Assembly: GCF_003722355.1 (NCBI RefSeq)
Contig: NZ_QWDD01000001.1
Span: 1,488,001-1,552,000 of the forward strand
Origin: Methylocystis hirsuta
Lineage (GTDB): Bacteria; Pseudomonadota; Alphaproteobacteria; Rhizobiales; Beijerinckiaceae
DNA: 64,000 nt
Direction of reading: 5' to 3'
Positions 1 through 9,666 of this stretch are shown here, piece after piece (the stretch's first letter is position 1; the number at the start of each line of letters is the position of its first letter). Under the pieces are notes generated by a model. It saw nothing but the letters and a program-made list of their open reading frames with translations. It was not told the origin of the DNA and did not search any database. The translations under genes were made by a program, and so were the position numbers.

Positions 1-336
1 CAGGGCGCCGGCCGCAATCTGAATCACCCCCGACATCATCACGATAAGCCCGAAGACCTCGAAGCCGAGGTCCTTGATGAACACGGCGGCCATCACGGCC
101 GCGCCATTCGCCGCGCCGCTCACTTGCAGGGGGCAGCCCGAAAGCAGGCCGACGACGATGCCGCCGATGACGCCGCTGATGAGGCCGACGGCGGCGGCGT
201 TCTCGAAAGGAAAACCGGCGACGAGCGCGAGACCCATCGACAAAGGAAGGGCGACGAGCAACACGACGACGGAAGCGAAGACGTCGTCTTTGATCGCCGA
301 GAGGCGAGAAGGCGCGACATCAACTTCTAAAGACAT
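1..336 (-). CDS. SulP-family anion transporter, N-terminal part (cut by window edge)
   Basis: The first 112 residues of an integral membrane protein that continues beyond base 1. It starts MSLEVDVAPSRLSAIKDD, then has hydrophobic segments around residues 20-40 and 45-65, followed by the motif CPLQVSGAANGAAV, which matches the first conserved part of SulP transporters (sulfate, bicarbonate or other anions). The gene begins 44 bp after the carbonic anhydrase stop on the same strand, so the two are probably one operon. SulP proteins paired with a beta-carbonic anhydrase are often bicarbonate carriers; that substrate is inferred from context and not visible in the sequence. The C-terminal half, including any STAS domain, is outside the window. 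Confidence 0.8.
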   Translation of the reverse strand, partial: MSLEVDVAPSRLSAIKDDVFASVVVLLVALPLSMGLALVAGFPFENAAAVGLISGVIGGIVVGLLSGCPLQVSGAANGAAVMAAVFIKDLGFEVFGLIVMMSGVIQIAAGAL

Positions 337-380
337 TTTCGCATCCCTTCATGGTTCAGGTTCGCGGCAGCGGCGCGCGT

Positions 381-1049
381 TCAGACGTCAACGCTGACGC
401 GCTCTTTCTCTTGCCGCGCGGGCACATCCGACGGCGTCGGCGCAAGCGCGAATTGGCGCGTCGCGGGGTCATAAACAAAGACTTCGCCCGTCTCGATCTT
501 GTAGACCCAGCCATGCAGCCTGAGTTTGTCTTGCGCGAGCGCAGAGGCGACCACCGGATGCGTGCGCAGATTTTCGAGCTGCGCGAGCACATTCTCCTGG
601 ATGGCGACGTTGAGCTGTTCGGCCCCCGTTCTATCCGCGTATTTTTCGTGCATGATGCGCCGCGTCGCTTCGGCGTGCGACAGCCAGTCGTTCAGCGCGG
701 GAAAAGCTCCGGCCGGCGGCGGATCGAGCAGGCCTTTCATCGCCCCGCAGTGCGAGTGGCCGCAGACGATGATGTCCTTGACGCCAAGGCCCGCGATCGC
801 GAATTCGATCGTCGCCGCTTCGCCGCCGCGCACCGCGCCGTAGGGCGGCACGAGATTGCCGGCGTTGCGCAGGATGAAAAGGTCCCCGGGCGCCGACTGG
901 GTGAGCAGGCACGGGTCGATGCGCGAATCGGCGCAGGTGATGAACAGCGTCTCCGGCGCCTGACCTTTAGCGAGGCGTTCGAACAATTCGCGCTGGTTGC
1001 CGAACACTTGCGACTGGAAGTGGTGGAGGCCCTCGATCAACCGCTGCAT
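381..1049 (-). CDS. beta-class carbonic anhydrase
   Basis: Reversible CO2 hydration in the cytoplasm. The 222-residue protein has the beta-class signatures: CADSR at residues 39-43 (Zn ligand Cys39 and the Asp41/Arg43 dyad) and GHSHCGAM at 97-104 (Zn ligands His98 and Cys101). Length is normal for the family. It is the first gene of a probable two-gene operon with the SulP transporter and is divergent from an NhaR-type regulator. Bicarbonate supply would matter for PEP carboxylase in a serine-cycle methanotroph, which fits but is inference. The residues after about 200 look like a free tail. Confidence 0.93.
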   Translation of the reverse strand: MQRLIEGLHHFQSQVFGNQRELFERLAKGQAPETLFITCADSRIDPCLLTQSAPGDLFILRNAGNLVPPYGAVRGGEAATIEFAIAGLGVKDIIVCGHSHCGAMKGLLDPPPAGAFPALNDWLSHAEATRRIMHEKYADRTGAEQLNVAIQENVLAQLENLRTHPVVASALAQDKLRLHGWVYKIETGEVFVYDPATRQFALAPTPSDVPARQEKERVSVDV

Positions 1050-1194
1050 TCTTGAGCTCCTATCGCTTACGTGACGCTCGCGAGAGATTGGGTGATGTAG
1101 CGCGCCGGCCGCGGGCCAGCGCGACGCGTGCGGAGCGATGCGCCATCGCGTGTCCTCCTTTTGGTCGAGCGACGCCGCGACGCTGACGTCTCCA

Positions 1195-1266
1195 AAGATG
1201 GCGCAGGGGATTGAGATTGAAAATAAGGATATATAAATTAGTTACATCGATAAAAGCTATGGAATC
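1195..1266. promoter_or_regulatory. AT-rich divergent promoter region between carbonic anhydrase and the LysR regulator
   Basis: The 217 bp between the two divergent starts turns sharply AT-rich at about 1215-1262, just upstream of the regulator ATG. It contains TAG-N15-CTA at about 1239-1260, a dyad that could be part of a LysR-type site. LysR regulators commonly bind such divergent regions. The exact operator is not established. Confidence 0.35.
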
Positions 1267-2157
1267 ATGGAACGTCTCAACTATCAGCACCTGTTCTACT
1301 TCTGGAACGTCGCCCGCGAGGGCGGCGTCACCCGCGCGAGCGAAAAGCTCGGATTGGCGCAGCCGACGATCAGCGGCCAGATCGCGGTTTTCGAGGCGTC
1401 GATCGGCGCGCAGCTCTTCCGCAAGGAAGGCCGCAATCTCGTGATGACCGAAACCGGACGCACGGTGTTCAATTACGCCGACGAAATATTTTCGCTGGGC
1501 CGCGAGCTCGGCAGCGCCTTGAAGAACCGCGCCGGCGCGGTCAGCGTCAGGCTAAGCGTCGGCGTGTCCAACGCCCTGCCGAAACTCGTCGTCTATCGTC
1601 TGCTCGAACCCGCTCTCGCGGCGCATAATCAAGTCGTCTGTCATGAGGATAAGACCGAGCGCCTCCTGGCCGAACTGCCAGTGCATGGAGTCGATCTCGT
1701 GTTTTCAGACTGGCCTGCGACAGGCGCTGCGGATGCGCGCATCTACAATCATCCGATCGGCGAATGCGGCGTGGCTGCGTTTGCGACGCTCGAGCTGCAA
1801 CAGCGCTACCGGAAGAATTTCCCGCGTTGCCTTGACGGCGCGCCGCTCTTGCTGCCGACGTCGAACACCGCGTTACGACGTTCGCTCGACCAATGGCTGG
1901 ACGCCAACAGTCTCTTTCCGAAAATCGTCGCAGAAGTCGAGGACAGCGCCCTGCTGAAGACATTCGGGGCGGCGGGCGCCGGCGTCTTCATGGCGCCGAC
2001 CGCCGTTCGCGCCCAGGTCGAGGAGCAATATGGCGTCAAATATATCGCCACTCTCGACGGCGTCAGCGAGCGATTCTATGCGATCACCGCGCAAAGAAAA
2101 ATCAAGCACGCGGGCGTCGCAGCCATTCTCGAGAGCGCTCGGGACTGGCTGGTCTAA
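1267..2157 (+). CDS. nhaR: LysR-family transcriptional regulator, NhaR type
   Basis: DNA-binding regulator of 296 residues with a winged HTH in the first 65 residues (GGVTRASEKLGLAQPTISGQ) and a substrate-binding-like effector domain after about residue 95. The opening MERLNYQHLFYFWNVAREGG and the internal SDWPATG and GECGVAAF segments resemble E. coli NhaR, the Na+-responsive LysR protein, more than a generic LysR regulator. It is divergent from the carbonic anhydrase/SulP operon, so its target may be that operon rather than an antiporter; a CPA1 antiporter lies 1.7 kb downstream but is separated by purEK. Its stop overlaps the convergent purK stop by four bases. Confidence 0.8.
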   Translation: MERLNYQHLFYFWNVAREGGVTRASEKLGLAQPTISGQIAVFEASIGAQLFRKEGRNLVMTETGRTVFNYADEIFSLGRELGSALKNRAGAVSVRLSVGVSNALPKLVVYRLLEPALAAHNQVVCHEDKTERLLAELPVHGVDLVFSDWPATGAADARIYNHPIGECGVAAFATLELQQRYRKNFPRCLDGAPLLLPTSNTALRRSLDQWLDANSLFPKIVAEVEDSALLKTFGAAGAGVFMAPTAVRAQVEEQYGVKYIATLDGVSERFYAITAQRKIKHAGVAAILESARDWLV

Positions 2158-3229
2158 TCGCTGAACACGCGCGTCACATGACCCATCTTGCGGCCCGCGC
2201 GCGTCTCTTTTTTTCCGTAAAGATGCAGACAGGCGCCGTCCTCACGCGCCAGCTCCGGCCATGCGTCGACGTCGTCGCCGATCAGATTGCGCATCTCGAC
2301 GCGACGACCGTGCCGGCGCGCGGCGCCGAGCGGCCAGCCGGCCACGGCGCGCATATGCTGCTCGAACTGCGAAGTGAGGGCGCCATCGAGCGTCCAATGT
2401 CCGGAGTTGTGCACGCGCGGCGCAATTTCATTCACGATCAATGTTTCGCGGTCGCCATCGCGGACCACAAACATCTCGACCGCGATCACGCCGACGTAAT
2501 CGGCGGCCTCGGCGAGGCGCCGGGCGATGTCGATCGCCTGTGTCGCGGTTTCGTCGGCGATCTCGGCAGGCGCGATGGTCTTCGCCAGAATATGTTGTTC
2601 GTGGAGGTTTTCGGACACGTCATAGGCGCGAAATTCGCCGTGCAGTCCGCGCGCGGCGACGACCGACACTTCTTTCTCGAAAGGCACGACGCTTTCCAGA
2701 ATGCATGGCGCGCCGCCAAGCGTGCGAAAGGCGACGGCGAGGTCGCCGCCGTCGCGCAATTGCGTCTGACCCTTGCCGTCATAGCCAAGGCGCCGCGTCT
2801 TGAGGATCGAGTTGCGGCCGAGCTGCGCGACGGCGCGCGCCAGCGCGCCCGCATTGTCGACGGCGGCGAAATCGGCCGTCGCGATCCCGAGGCTCTGCAC
2901 GAACTGCTTCTCGATGAGCCTGTCCTGGGTCAGGGCCAGCGCCCTGGGATTGGGGCGCACCGGCCGATGCGCTTCGAGGACGTGCGCCGTGCGGGCGGGC
3001 ACGTTCTCGAATTCGTACGTCACGACGTCGACGGCTTCGGCGAATTCGGCGAGAGCCGCCTCGTCGTCAAAGTCGGCTTGCGTGCGGGCGGCGCACACGT
3101 CGAAGGCGGGGTCGTCGGCCACTGGCGAGAAGACATGCGCCTTCAGTCCGAGCCGCGCGCCGGCCAGCGCCAGCATGCGCGCGAGCTGGCCGCCGCCAAG
3201 AATGCCGATCGTCGCGCCCGGCGCGAGCA

Positions 3230-3230
<1 letters not shown>
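2154..3230 (-). CDS. purK: N5-carboxyaminoimidazole ribonucleotide synthase
   Basis: ATP-grasp enzyme converting AIR, bicarbonate and ATP to N5-CAIR in purine synthesis. The 358-residue protein shows the N-terminal GILGGGQLARML loop, the ATP-grasp core (ILKTRRLGYDGKGQ, EKEVSVV) and the Mg/phosphate motif VNEIAPRVHNSGHWT. The chosen ATG overlaps the purE stop by one base (TGATG), indicating translational coupling; a slightly earlier in-frame ATG at 3274 is also possible. A much longer open frame continues upstream on this strand but has no homologous character. Confidence 0.95.
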
Positions 3231-3727
<497 letters not shown>

Positions 3728-3887
3728 TCTGGCTTCCTTCGCAAAGGGAAGCCATGCGGCATAGACGATGGCTTCCCGATAGGCAAGCGCGCGATCGGCG
3801 TCGATCGCCGGCCGATTTCGCTTCGCGAGCGGGCGGCGCGCAGCTAAACAACCCTGCAAGATTTTCTTTGATCGGAGCATACGCGAC

Positions 3888-5099
3888 ATGGATGAAGGTC
3901 TGAGGCAAGCGGTCGCGGTTCTGGCCGTGGCGATGATCGTCGCAATCGCCGCGCGTCAGATCAGACTGCCCTATACGGTCGGACTGGTTCTTGTCGGGGC
4001 CGCCGTCGCTTTGTCGGGCGCAGACTTCGCGCCGCATCTGACTCATGATCTGATTTTCGACCTCATCTTGCCGCCGCTCCTGTTCGAGGCGGCGCTGACC
4101 CTGTCCTGGCGCGAGCTGGTGCGCGATTCGCTGCCTTTGCTTGCACTCGCGGGAATCGGAACGGTCGTTTCCGCAGCCGTTGTCACGATGTCGATGACGA
4201 CGTTGCTCGGCTGGCCTCTCTACTCGGCGATGCTGTTTGGCGCGCTGATCGCGGCGACGGATCCGGTCGCGATCATTGCGATGTTCAAGGACAACCGGAT
4301 TAAAGGCCGCATGCGGCTGCTGGTCGAAAGCGAAAGCCTGCTCAACGACGGCGCTGCGGCGGTGCTCTTCGTCATGGCGCTCGCCTTCGTGCAAAGCGGC
4401 GGCGCGGACCAGAGCGCCGCAGCGACCGCCTTGACTCTCGTGAAAGTCGTGTTCGGCGGCGTCCTTGTCGGGGCCTTGTTCGGCGGGGCCGCCATCCTCG
4501 CCTCGCTGCGCACCTCGGAACATCTCATCGAAGCGGCGCTGACGACCATCGCCGCATTCGGCTCGTTCCTGGTCGCGGAATATTTCCATGTCTCCGGCGT
4601 GCTGGCGACGGTGACGGCCGGTCTCGTCATGGGCAATCTGGGCCTGCTGAGCGAGCAGGAAGGCGGCTACATCAGCCTCAAGGGGCGCGAATTCGTTCTG
4701 TCCTTTTGGGATTTCGCGGCTTTCCTGGCCAATTCCATGGTGTTTCTCATGATTGGCTCGGATGTGGCGTCGACTCCGTTCGGCGCCGTTGGGGCGACGG
4801 CGCTGGCCGTGGGGATCGCTACGGTGCTTTGCGCGCGCGCCATCGTCGTCTATCCGTTGAGTTCGTTGTTTTTCGTTTCGCGATGGAAGATCTCGTTTCG
4901 CGAGCAGCATGTTCTCTGGTGGGGCGGCTTGCGCGGCGCGCTTGCGCTCGCCCTGGCGCTGTCGCTTCCGAGCGATCTGCCGCAACGCGACGAGATACTC
5001 GCCATCACTTTCGCCGTGGTCGGCTTCTCGATTGTGGTTCAGGGCCTCACCATGCCGCTGCTGCTCCGCGCCCTCGGCTTCGTGTCGGGGCGGCCATAA
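3888..5099 (+). CDS. Na+(K+)/H+ antiporter, CPA1 family
   Basis: Inner-membrane cation/proton exchanger of 403 residues with about 11-12 hydrophobic segments. CPA1 signatures are visible: [12 protein letters not shown] at 59-70, ATDPVA at 123-128 (transport Asp) and ESESLLNDG at 148-156. It lacks the long cytoplasmic C-terminal tail of many CPA1 members. The cation (Na+ or K+) cannot be assigned. The upstream 160 bp are shared with purE in divergent orientation. Confidence 0.88.
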   Translation: MDEGLRQAVAVLAVAMIVAIAARQIRLPYTVGLVLVGAAVALSGADFAPHLTHDLIFDLILPPLLFEAALTLSWRELVRDSLPLLALAGIGTVVSAAVVTMSMTTLLGWPLYSAMLFGALIAATDPVAIIAMFKDNRIKGRMRLLVESESLLNDGAAAVLFVMALAFVQSGGADQSAAATALTLVKVVFGGVLVGALFGGAAILASLRTSEHLIEAALTTIAAFGSFLVAEYFHVSGVLATVTAGLVMGNLGLLSEQEGGYISLKGREFVLSFWDFAAFLANSMVFLMIGSDVASTPFGAVGATALAVGIATVLCARAIVVYPLSSLFFVSRWKISFREQHVLWWGGLRGALALALALSLPSDLPQRDEILAITFAVVGFSIVVQGLTMPLLLRALGFVSGRP

Positions 5100-5145
5100 G
5101 CGGCGATCCGGCCACCGAGCGGCGGGAGGACGAAGCCAACTCAGC

Positions 5146-5361
5146 TTAAGCGATAATGTCGGGCGTGAGCTGGTCTTCGAGATAGGCGATGCGGTCGCGC
5201 AGCAGCAGCTTGCGTTTTTTCAGCCGCTGAATCTGCAGTTGATCGGCGACGCCGATCGCCAACAAGGCGTCGATCGCGGTCTCCAGATCGTGATGCTCCA
5301 GCCGAAGCCGTTCGACTTCAGCGCGAGTCGCGCCCGTGTCGATCTCGCTCGTGTCGTTCAT
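5146..5361 (-). CDS. YdcH/DUF465 family small coiled-coil protein
   Basis: A 71-residue protein with heptad-like Leu spacing and a strongly basic middle (IQRLKKRKLLLRDRIAYLEDQL), the pattern of the YdcH family (DUF465), very common as small cytoplasmic proteins in alphaproteobacteria. Function unknown. It is convergent with the antiporter gene and stands 102 bp upstream of selO on the same strand. A second family member lies at 6987-7166, on the other side of selO. Confidence 0.8.
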   Translation of the reverse strand: MNDTSEIDTGATRAEVERLRLEHHDLETAIDALLAIGVADQLQIQRLKKRKLLLRDRIAYLEDQLTPDIIA

Positions 5362-5463
5362 TGACAGCCGCCCTCGAACGCCATTGAACGCTGGGGAATC
5401 GTTTGCTCTGGGGCGCGATTATCGCGCTGCGGGCAAGGGTCGTTCAAGCGAATTGCTCTGTCG

Positions 5464-6879
5464 TCATTCATAGGCGCTCCGCATCTCGTCGATTGCAGCG
5501 ATCTTGGCGTAGAGCGGCGTCCAGTCGTCGCGCTCGGCGATCGCCGCCCAAAGCGCCTCGACCTCGTCGATCAGCATCGTACAGGGCGCCGAGCGCTGGA
5601 AATAGGGGTGATCCAGGCGCGCGGTAGGCGCCGGCTGATGTTCGGCCAAAGCGGCGTGAAGCGGCGTGAAGGCTTCCGCTTCGTAATGCGCCGCGGACGG
5701 ACTGTGTTTGGCGCGCCCGGCGGACGCCAAGCCGCCGCGCCAGTCGAAGAAAGTCCGTTCGAAGGGGGCCTGCGTCATTGTCAGAAAATCGACGAAGGCC
5801 TTCGCCAGCGCAGCGTCGGCTTCCTCGCCGGCCGAGGCGAGCCCGAGCCGATTGAGCAGCGCCGCCCGAAATTCCTGCTGGATACGCGTGGGAAAGGTCG
5901 CCAGAACTTTTTCGGCGGTCTTTAGCCCGATGAGGGGGATCAGACATTCGGCCAGACGGGACAGATTCCAGCCAAGCGCGCCGGGCTGGCGGCCAAAGGC
6001 GTAAAGTCCGCTTTCGTCGAAATAGGCGGCGGTGAAGGTCGGGTCGTAGACCGGCGCAAAGCGCCATGGGCCATAGTCGAAGCTCTCGCCGGTGACGTTG
6101 ATATTGTCGGAATTGAGCACGCCATGAACGAAGCCTGACGCCATGTAGCCGGCGCCGAGCCGGGCGACCCGCGCTGTGACCTCTTCGAGAAAGGCGAGGG
6201 CCCTCTCCGGCGCCGGCAGATCGGCGATGGCGGGAAAATAATAGCGGCAGACGTGGTCGAGCAGCCTCTCGATCGCCGCGGCGTCGTCGTGGAAGGCGAG
6301 GCGCTGAAACGTTCCGATGCGAATATGCGAATGCGACAGGCGCACCAGCACGCTGGAGCGCGTCGGCGACGGTTCGTCGCCGCGCATCAGCGCCTCGCCC
6401 GTTTCGATCAGGCTGAAGGTCTTGGAAGTGTCGACGCCGAGCGCCTCCAGCATCTCCGTCGCCAGAATCTCGCGCACGCCGCCCTTGAGCGTCAGCCGCC
6501 CGTCGCCGCGCCGCGACCAGGGAGTCTGGCCGCTGCCCTTGGTGCCGAGATCGAGCAGGCGGCCGTCCTTGGCGTCGCGCAGCTGCGCGAAGAGGAAGCC
6601 GCGACCATCGCCGAGATCCGAGTTGTACACGCGGAACTGGTGGCCGTGATAGCGCAGCGCCAGTGGATGCGCCAACCCACCTGGGAGCGGCGAAAAACGC
6701 CCCAAATGCTCGATCCACTCCGCATCGCTCAGAGCGTCGAGGCCGACCCGCGCCGCCCAGCGCTGATTGCGGTAGCGGAGTCGATGTTCGGGGAAGGCGG
6801 CGGGTTCGACGCGGTCGAAGAAGGGCTCGCCCAGACCTTCGTGTAACGTCTCGGGGCGATAAAGCTCGGTAACGGGCAT
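5464..6879 (-). CDS. selO: protein adenylyltransferase SelO (YdiU)
   Basis: Pseudokinase-fold enzyme that AMPylates protein Ser/Thr/Tyr residues. The 471-residue protein contains the family signatures ALRYHGHQF and GDGRGFLFAQL, the nucleotide-binding stretch DLGTKGSGQTPWSRRGDG, and VHGVLNSDNINVTGESFDYG, which carries the catalytic-loop Asn and the metal-binding Asp. The ATG at 6879 gives the expected N terminus MPVTELYRPETL; a longer frame adds 25 residues without family character. It lacks the C-terminal Sec/Cys extension of animal SelO, as is usual in bacteria. Confidence 0.92.
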   Translation of the reverse strand: MPVTELYRPETLHEGLGEPFFDRVEPAAFPEHRLRYRNQRWAARVGLDALSDAEWIEHLGRFSPLPGGLAHPLALRYHGHQFRVYNSDLGDGRGFLFAQLRDAKDGRLLDLGTKGSGQTPWSRRGDGRLTLKGGVREILATEMLEALGVDTSKTFSLIETGEALMRGDEPSPTRSSVLVRLSHSHIRIGTFQRLAFHDDAAAIERLLDHVCRYYFPAIADLPAPERALAFLEEVTARVARLGAGYMASGFVHGVLNSDNINVTGESFDYGPWRFAPVYDPTFTAAYFDESGLYAFGRQPGALGWNLSRLAECLIPLIGLKTAEKVLATFPTRIQQEFRAALLNRLGLASAGEEADAALAKAFVDFLTMTQAPFERTFFDWRGGLASAGRAKHSPSAAHYEAEAFTPLHAALAEHQPAPTARLDHPYFQRSAPCTMLIDEVEALWAAIAERDDWTPLYAKIAAIDEMRSAYE

Positions 6880-6986
6880 AACGACCGGGGCTCGCAAATC
6901 GCGCGCCGCGGCGCGAATGCCAAAAAAATAAGGCGGAGATCTCTCTCCGCCCATGGCGTGATGCAGAAAGTGAGCGAAGGGAAACG

Positions 6987-7166
6987 CTAATGTCGCGTTT
7001 CGCTAATCGACAATTTGGCGAGCTCGTCCTTGATCTGCAGCTTTTTGCGCTTGAGTTCCAGGATCTTCAATTCGTCCGTTTGGGGATGCAGTTGTTCCTG
7101 CTCGATCTCTTTTTTGAGCGCGTCATGGCGGCGCTGGAGTTCGACGATATGGCCCTGCAAGGACAT
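6987..7166 (-). CDS. YdcH/DUF465 family small coiled-coil protein
   Basis: A 59-residue protein with a DUF465-like charged helical hairpin (LQRRHDALKKEIEQEQ, then ELKRKKLQIKDELAKL). The start at 7166 is fixed by a near-perfect AAGGAGG six bases upstream; the open frame extends 11 codons further. Function unknown; it may form dimeric coiled coils. It is a paralogue of the protein at 5146-5361, with selO between them. Confidence 0.85.
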   Translation of the reverse strand: MSLQGHIVELQRRHDALKKEIEQEQLHPQTDELKILELKRKKLQIKDELAKLSISETRH

Positions 7167-7415
7167 GCGAAACCTCCTTAACTTCCCTCCGCTCGACAAG
7201 CGGGAGCGGCGTTAAGTCTGCCACAAAGCGGGCGCGCCGCAAGACTCGAAATCGCCCAACGTCACAAAACTTTTGCACACGACGTCCACAGCCTTTACGG
7301 AACGTCAATTCTTTCCGTGGCTTGCGGTCAAGCTGATTCCCAATGTCGCAGGCAAAGCCCGCTTGCGCGTCGCCGCGTACGTCAGTATAGACGGGCGCTC
7401 CGGCCCACGGGCCTG

Positions 7416-7490
<75 letters not shown>

Positions 7491-7500
7491 TTGTTTTCAA

Positions 7501-7534
7501 GGGCTTAGCGAGGCGTCGCTGAGCCCTTTTTCTT
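7501..7534 (+). terminator. intrinsic terminator of tRNA-Val
   Basis: GGGCTTAGCGA and TCGCTGAGCCC form an 11-bp stem (one G-U pair) with a 4-base loop, followed by a T run. It lies 10 bp after the tRNA CCA. Confidence 0.9.
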
Positions 7535-7639
7535 GATTGATGCCAAATGGTGCCAAACTCGGGCGCTTCGCAATGCCGCTTTTATTGGGGCTGGTGTTGT
7601 GACACGGGAGGCCCTCATGAGGCCGGTCCGGCTACGGCG

Positions 7640-8422
7640 TCACGGTCGTTTCGAGGGCCGCGTCTGAACCGACTTTTCCGTTACATCTTGCTGCGGCTCT
7701 TTGGATGGCGGCTCGCCTAACCCTCCCGGCGGCAGAGTAACAGCCTGTTGCGGTTTTGATGCGTCTTCATCATGCCACTTCTCAAACCGATACACGTACA
7801 AAACAAAGACCAGAAAGAATGCGAATGACAGTAATAATATAAAAAGTCCAGTAACAGACGACTTTAGTACGATCCGGTCGCGTTGAAGAGATATCTCGTC
7901 GTTCGTGGCTGGTGCCTGATTGTTCGACTCAGCCAGCCGGTAAGACGCGAGCACTTGAAGACCGGCAAGCGCCACCCCGGACAGGGTGATTATCACGACC
8001 ATCCACAGCAGGATTTCGTTGGCGTGATATTGTTGAATGAAATTGAGCTTGCGGATAGCAAAATCCTTCAGCAATTCCTGGCTGTGCATGAGTGAATAAC
8101 AATAGTCGACCGATTGGCGCAGAATAGCGGGAGTCGGCGGCTGCTTGAGGTCCAATTGAGCCAGCGTCTCGCTTGTACATTGGGTCATCGAGGGTATTTC
8201 AGAAAAGGAGGGAACTCCGCGGCTGCTGAGGCTCGCAAACAAGCCGATCACGAAAAACAGCGCCCCTGCCAACAGGGCGACAGCAATATATCTTGCAGCC
8301 TGCCCGCCAACTCGAAATTCAGGAGTGGGTTGAGCGGAACTCAGTTGGTTCCCTGTTGCGGCTTGACCATCTGCGCTTTGGTCGGGATCGCCAGGTCCTT
8401 CGACGGTTTGTTGGACGTTCAT
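7640..8422 (-). CDS. hypothetical membrane protein with three predicted TM helices
   Basis: A 260-residue protein of unknown function. Hydrophobic segments lie near residues 43-63 (YIAVALLAGALFFVIGLFAS), about 135-155 (LLWMVVIITLSGVALAGLQV) and about 192-215 (LFILLLSFAFFLVFVLYVYRF). The region between TM1 and TM2 has two Cys and could be a periplasmic loop of about 70 residues; the C-terminal tail is polar and Pro-rich. The start at 8422 overlaps the upstream stop as ATGA, implying co-expression with the small secreted protein at 8419-8697. AT-richer than the core genes around it. Confidence 0.6.
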   Translation of the reverse strand: MNVQQTVEGPGDPDQSADGQAATGNQLSSAQPTPEFRVGGQAARYIAVALLAGALFFVIGLFASLSSRGVPSFSEIPSMTQCTSETLAQLDLKQPPTPAILRQSVDYCYSLMHSQELLKDFAIRKLNFIQQYHANEILLWMVVIITLSGVALAGLQVLASYRLAESNNQAPATNDEISLQRDRIVLKSSVTGLFILLLSFAFFLVFVLYVYRFEKWHDEDASKPQQAVTLPPGGLGEPPSKEPQQDVTEKSVQTRPSKRP

Positions 8423-8697
8423 TCGGTTCGCCCGGCATATGTCAGGCAATAACAGGCCGACCCTGGGGCGATCGGCGCGTTGCCACGGACCTTACATCTG
8501 CCAGCTGAAGTATAACACACGGCATAGAATCCGTCAGGAGGCAGCGGAGGCTGAACACCCCAATTCAAAGGGAGGCCTCCCATCAAAGGAGCCGTGTTGC
8601 TGTTCCCGGCCAATTCGCTAGTCGGCTGGGCGTCGCCAGAAGCTGGGGATGCGAGCACCGTAATAATCCCCAAGCCTATGAATTTAAAAAATCGCAT
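8419..8697 (-). CDS. small secreted Cys-containing protein
   Basis: A 92-residue protein with a likely signal peptide (MRFFKFIGLGIITVLASP, cleavage after about SGDA) and a mature part rich in Gly and Pro with four Cys (AVCYTSAGRCKVRG, GSACYCLTYAG), suggesting two disulfides in the periplasm. The open frame extends 15 codons further upstream, but the signal peptide argues for 8697. Translationally coupled (ATGA) to the downstream membrane protein. No family recognised. Confidence 0.55.
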   Translation of the reverse strand: MRFFKFIGLGIITVLASPASGDAQPTSELAGNSNTAPLMGGLPLNWGVQPPLPPDGFYAVCYTSAGRCKVRGNAPIAPGSACYCLTYAGRTE

Positions 8698-8814
8698 CCC
8701 TAGCCTCGCCAGATACTGCGGAACGGTTCTAGAATATGGCAAGCATCGCCACCTGTATACGTTGAATCAGGAAGGCTGCGCGCTAAAGTACAAGTTGGAT
8801 TTTTTGGGGCGACC

Positions 8815-9519
8815 ATGAAACAGCACGTGGCATTCTTCGCAGTGGCGGCGCTTTCATATTCGTCGTCGGCATCCTCACAAACTCCTGAAGTCTGGACACT
8901 CGGCAGCGACACATTCGCTTTTCATGAGGAGGTGCTTCGAGAAAACGGGATAAAGGTCGATCCCACACCGGAGGTAAGCGATGTAGAAATCTTTGTGGAG
9001 CTGATAGGTATTCCAAATTTATCAAAGATAAATAATCTGCGCTTGCAAATTCGACGGTCGTTTGGCCTCAACAATGCGGTTGCAATGTTTCACAACGGGT
9101 TCCGATCTATCGTTTACGATCCGAGTTGGGCTGTTCGCGGATCGGCCGGACAATTATCAGAATGGCCTCGGTTTCCTGCGGAAAACGCGTCCCCCGAATT
9201 CTATTTGATCGTCGGACACGAAGCCGGGCATCACTTTTGCGAACACTCGATCGGCAAGGCTCGTGCCAATCCATGGGAAACAGAGTTGGAAGCCGATCGC
9301 TTTGCAGGTGCCTCAATCAAGCGCTTTGAGGTCTATAACGACCGAAGTCTCATTAGAGAGGTATTGGCGGTAGCCGCAAGCAAATTTCCAGTGTCCGGTT
9401 CGACCTCCCATCCTCCTCGCGCATCGCGGCTTGAAGCAATTCGGAAGGGATACGACGAGGGTTCGCCTTGCGGCGACCTAGCCCCCGCGGTGCGTGGATT
9501 TAGTCGCGGCTCGCAGTAG
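8815..9519 (+). CDS. putative secreted zinc metallopeptidase (HExxH, M48-like)
   Basis: A 234-residue protein with an N-terminal signal-like segment (MKQHVAFFAVAALSYSSSAS). HEAGHH at residues 135-140 is an HExxH zinc site, and ELEADRFAG at 157-165 supplies a downstream ExxxD like the third ligand region of M48/gluzincin peptidases. This supports a periplasmic or secreted metallopeptidase; the substrate is unknown. The N-terminal part before the motif is not recognised. Two further Cys (Cys142 and one near the C terminus) could form a disulfide. It is divergent from the 8697 gene. Confidence 0.65.
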   Translation: MKQHVAFFAVAALSYSSSASSQTPEVWTLGSDTFAFHEEVLRENGIKVDPTPEVSDVEIFVELIGIPNLSKINNLRLQIRRSFGLNNAVAMFHNGFRSIVYDPSWAVRGSAGQLSEWPRFPAENASPEFYLIVGHEAGHHFCEHSIGKARANPWETELEADRFAGASIKRFEVYNDRSLIREVLAVAASKFPVSGSTSHPPRASRLEAIRKGYDEGSPCGDLAPAVRGFSRGSQ

Positions 9520-9666
9520 GCGCAAGGCGCGGTTTGGAGGACAAAAATCATGAGGCTTTCTGCGCCACCACCTTTCCCGGCCGACGCTGGCCTGACACAC
9601 GATGACGGCGATCCGCGCGGTGCCAGGGAAAAATCAAGCGTTCGATCAATTTTGCAAGAGGCTTTG

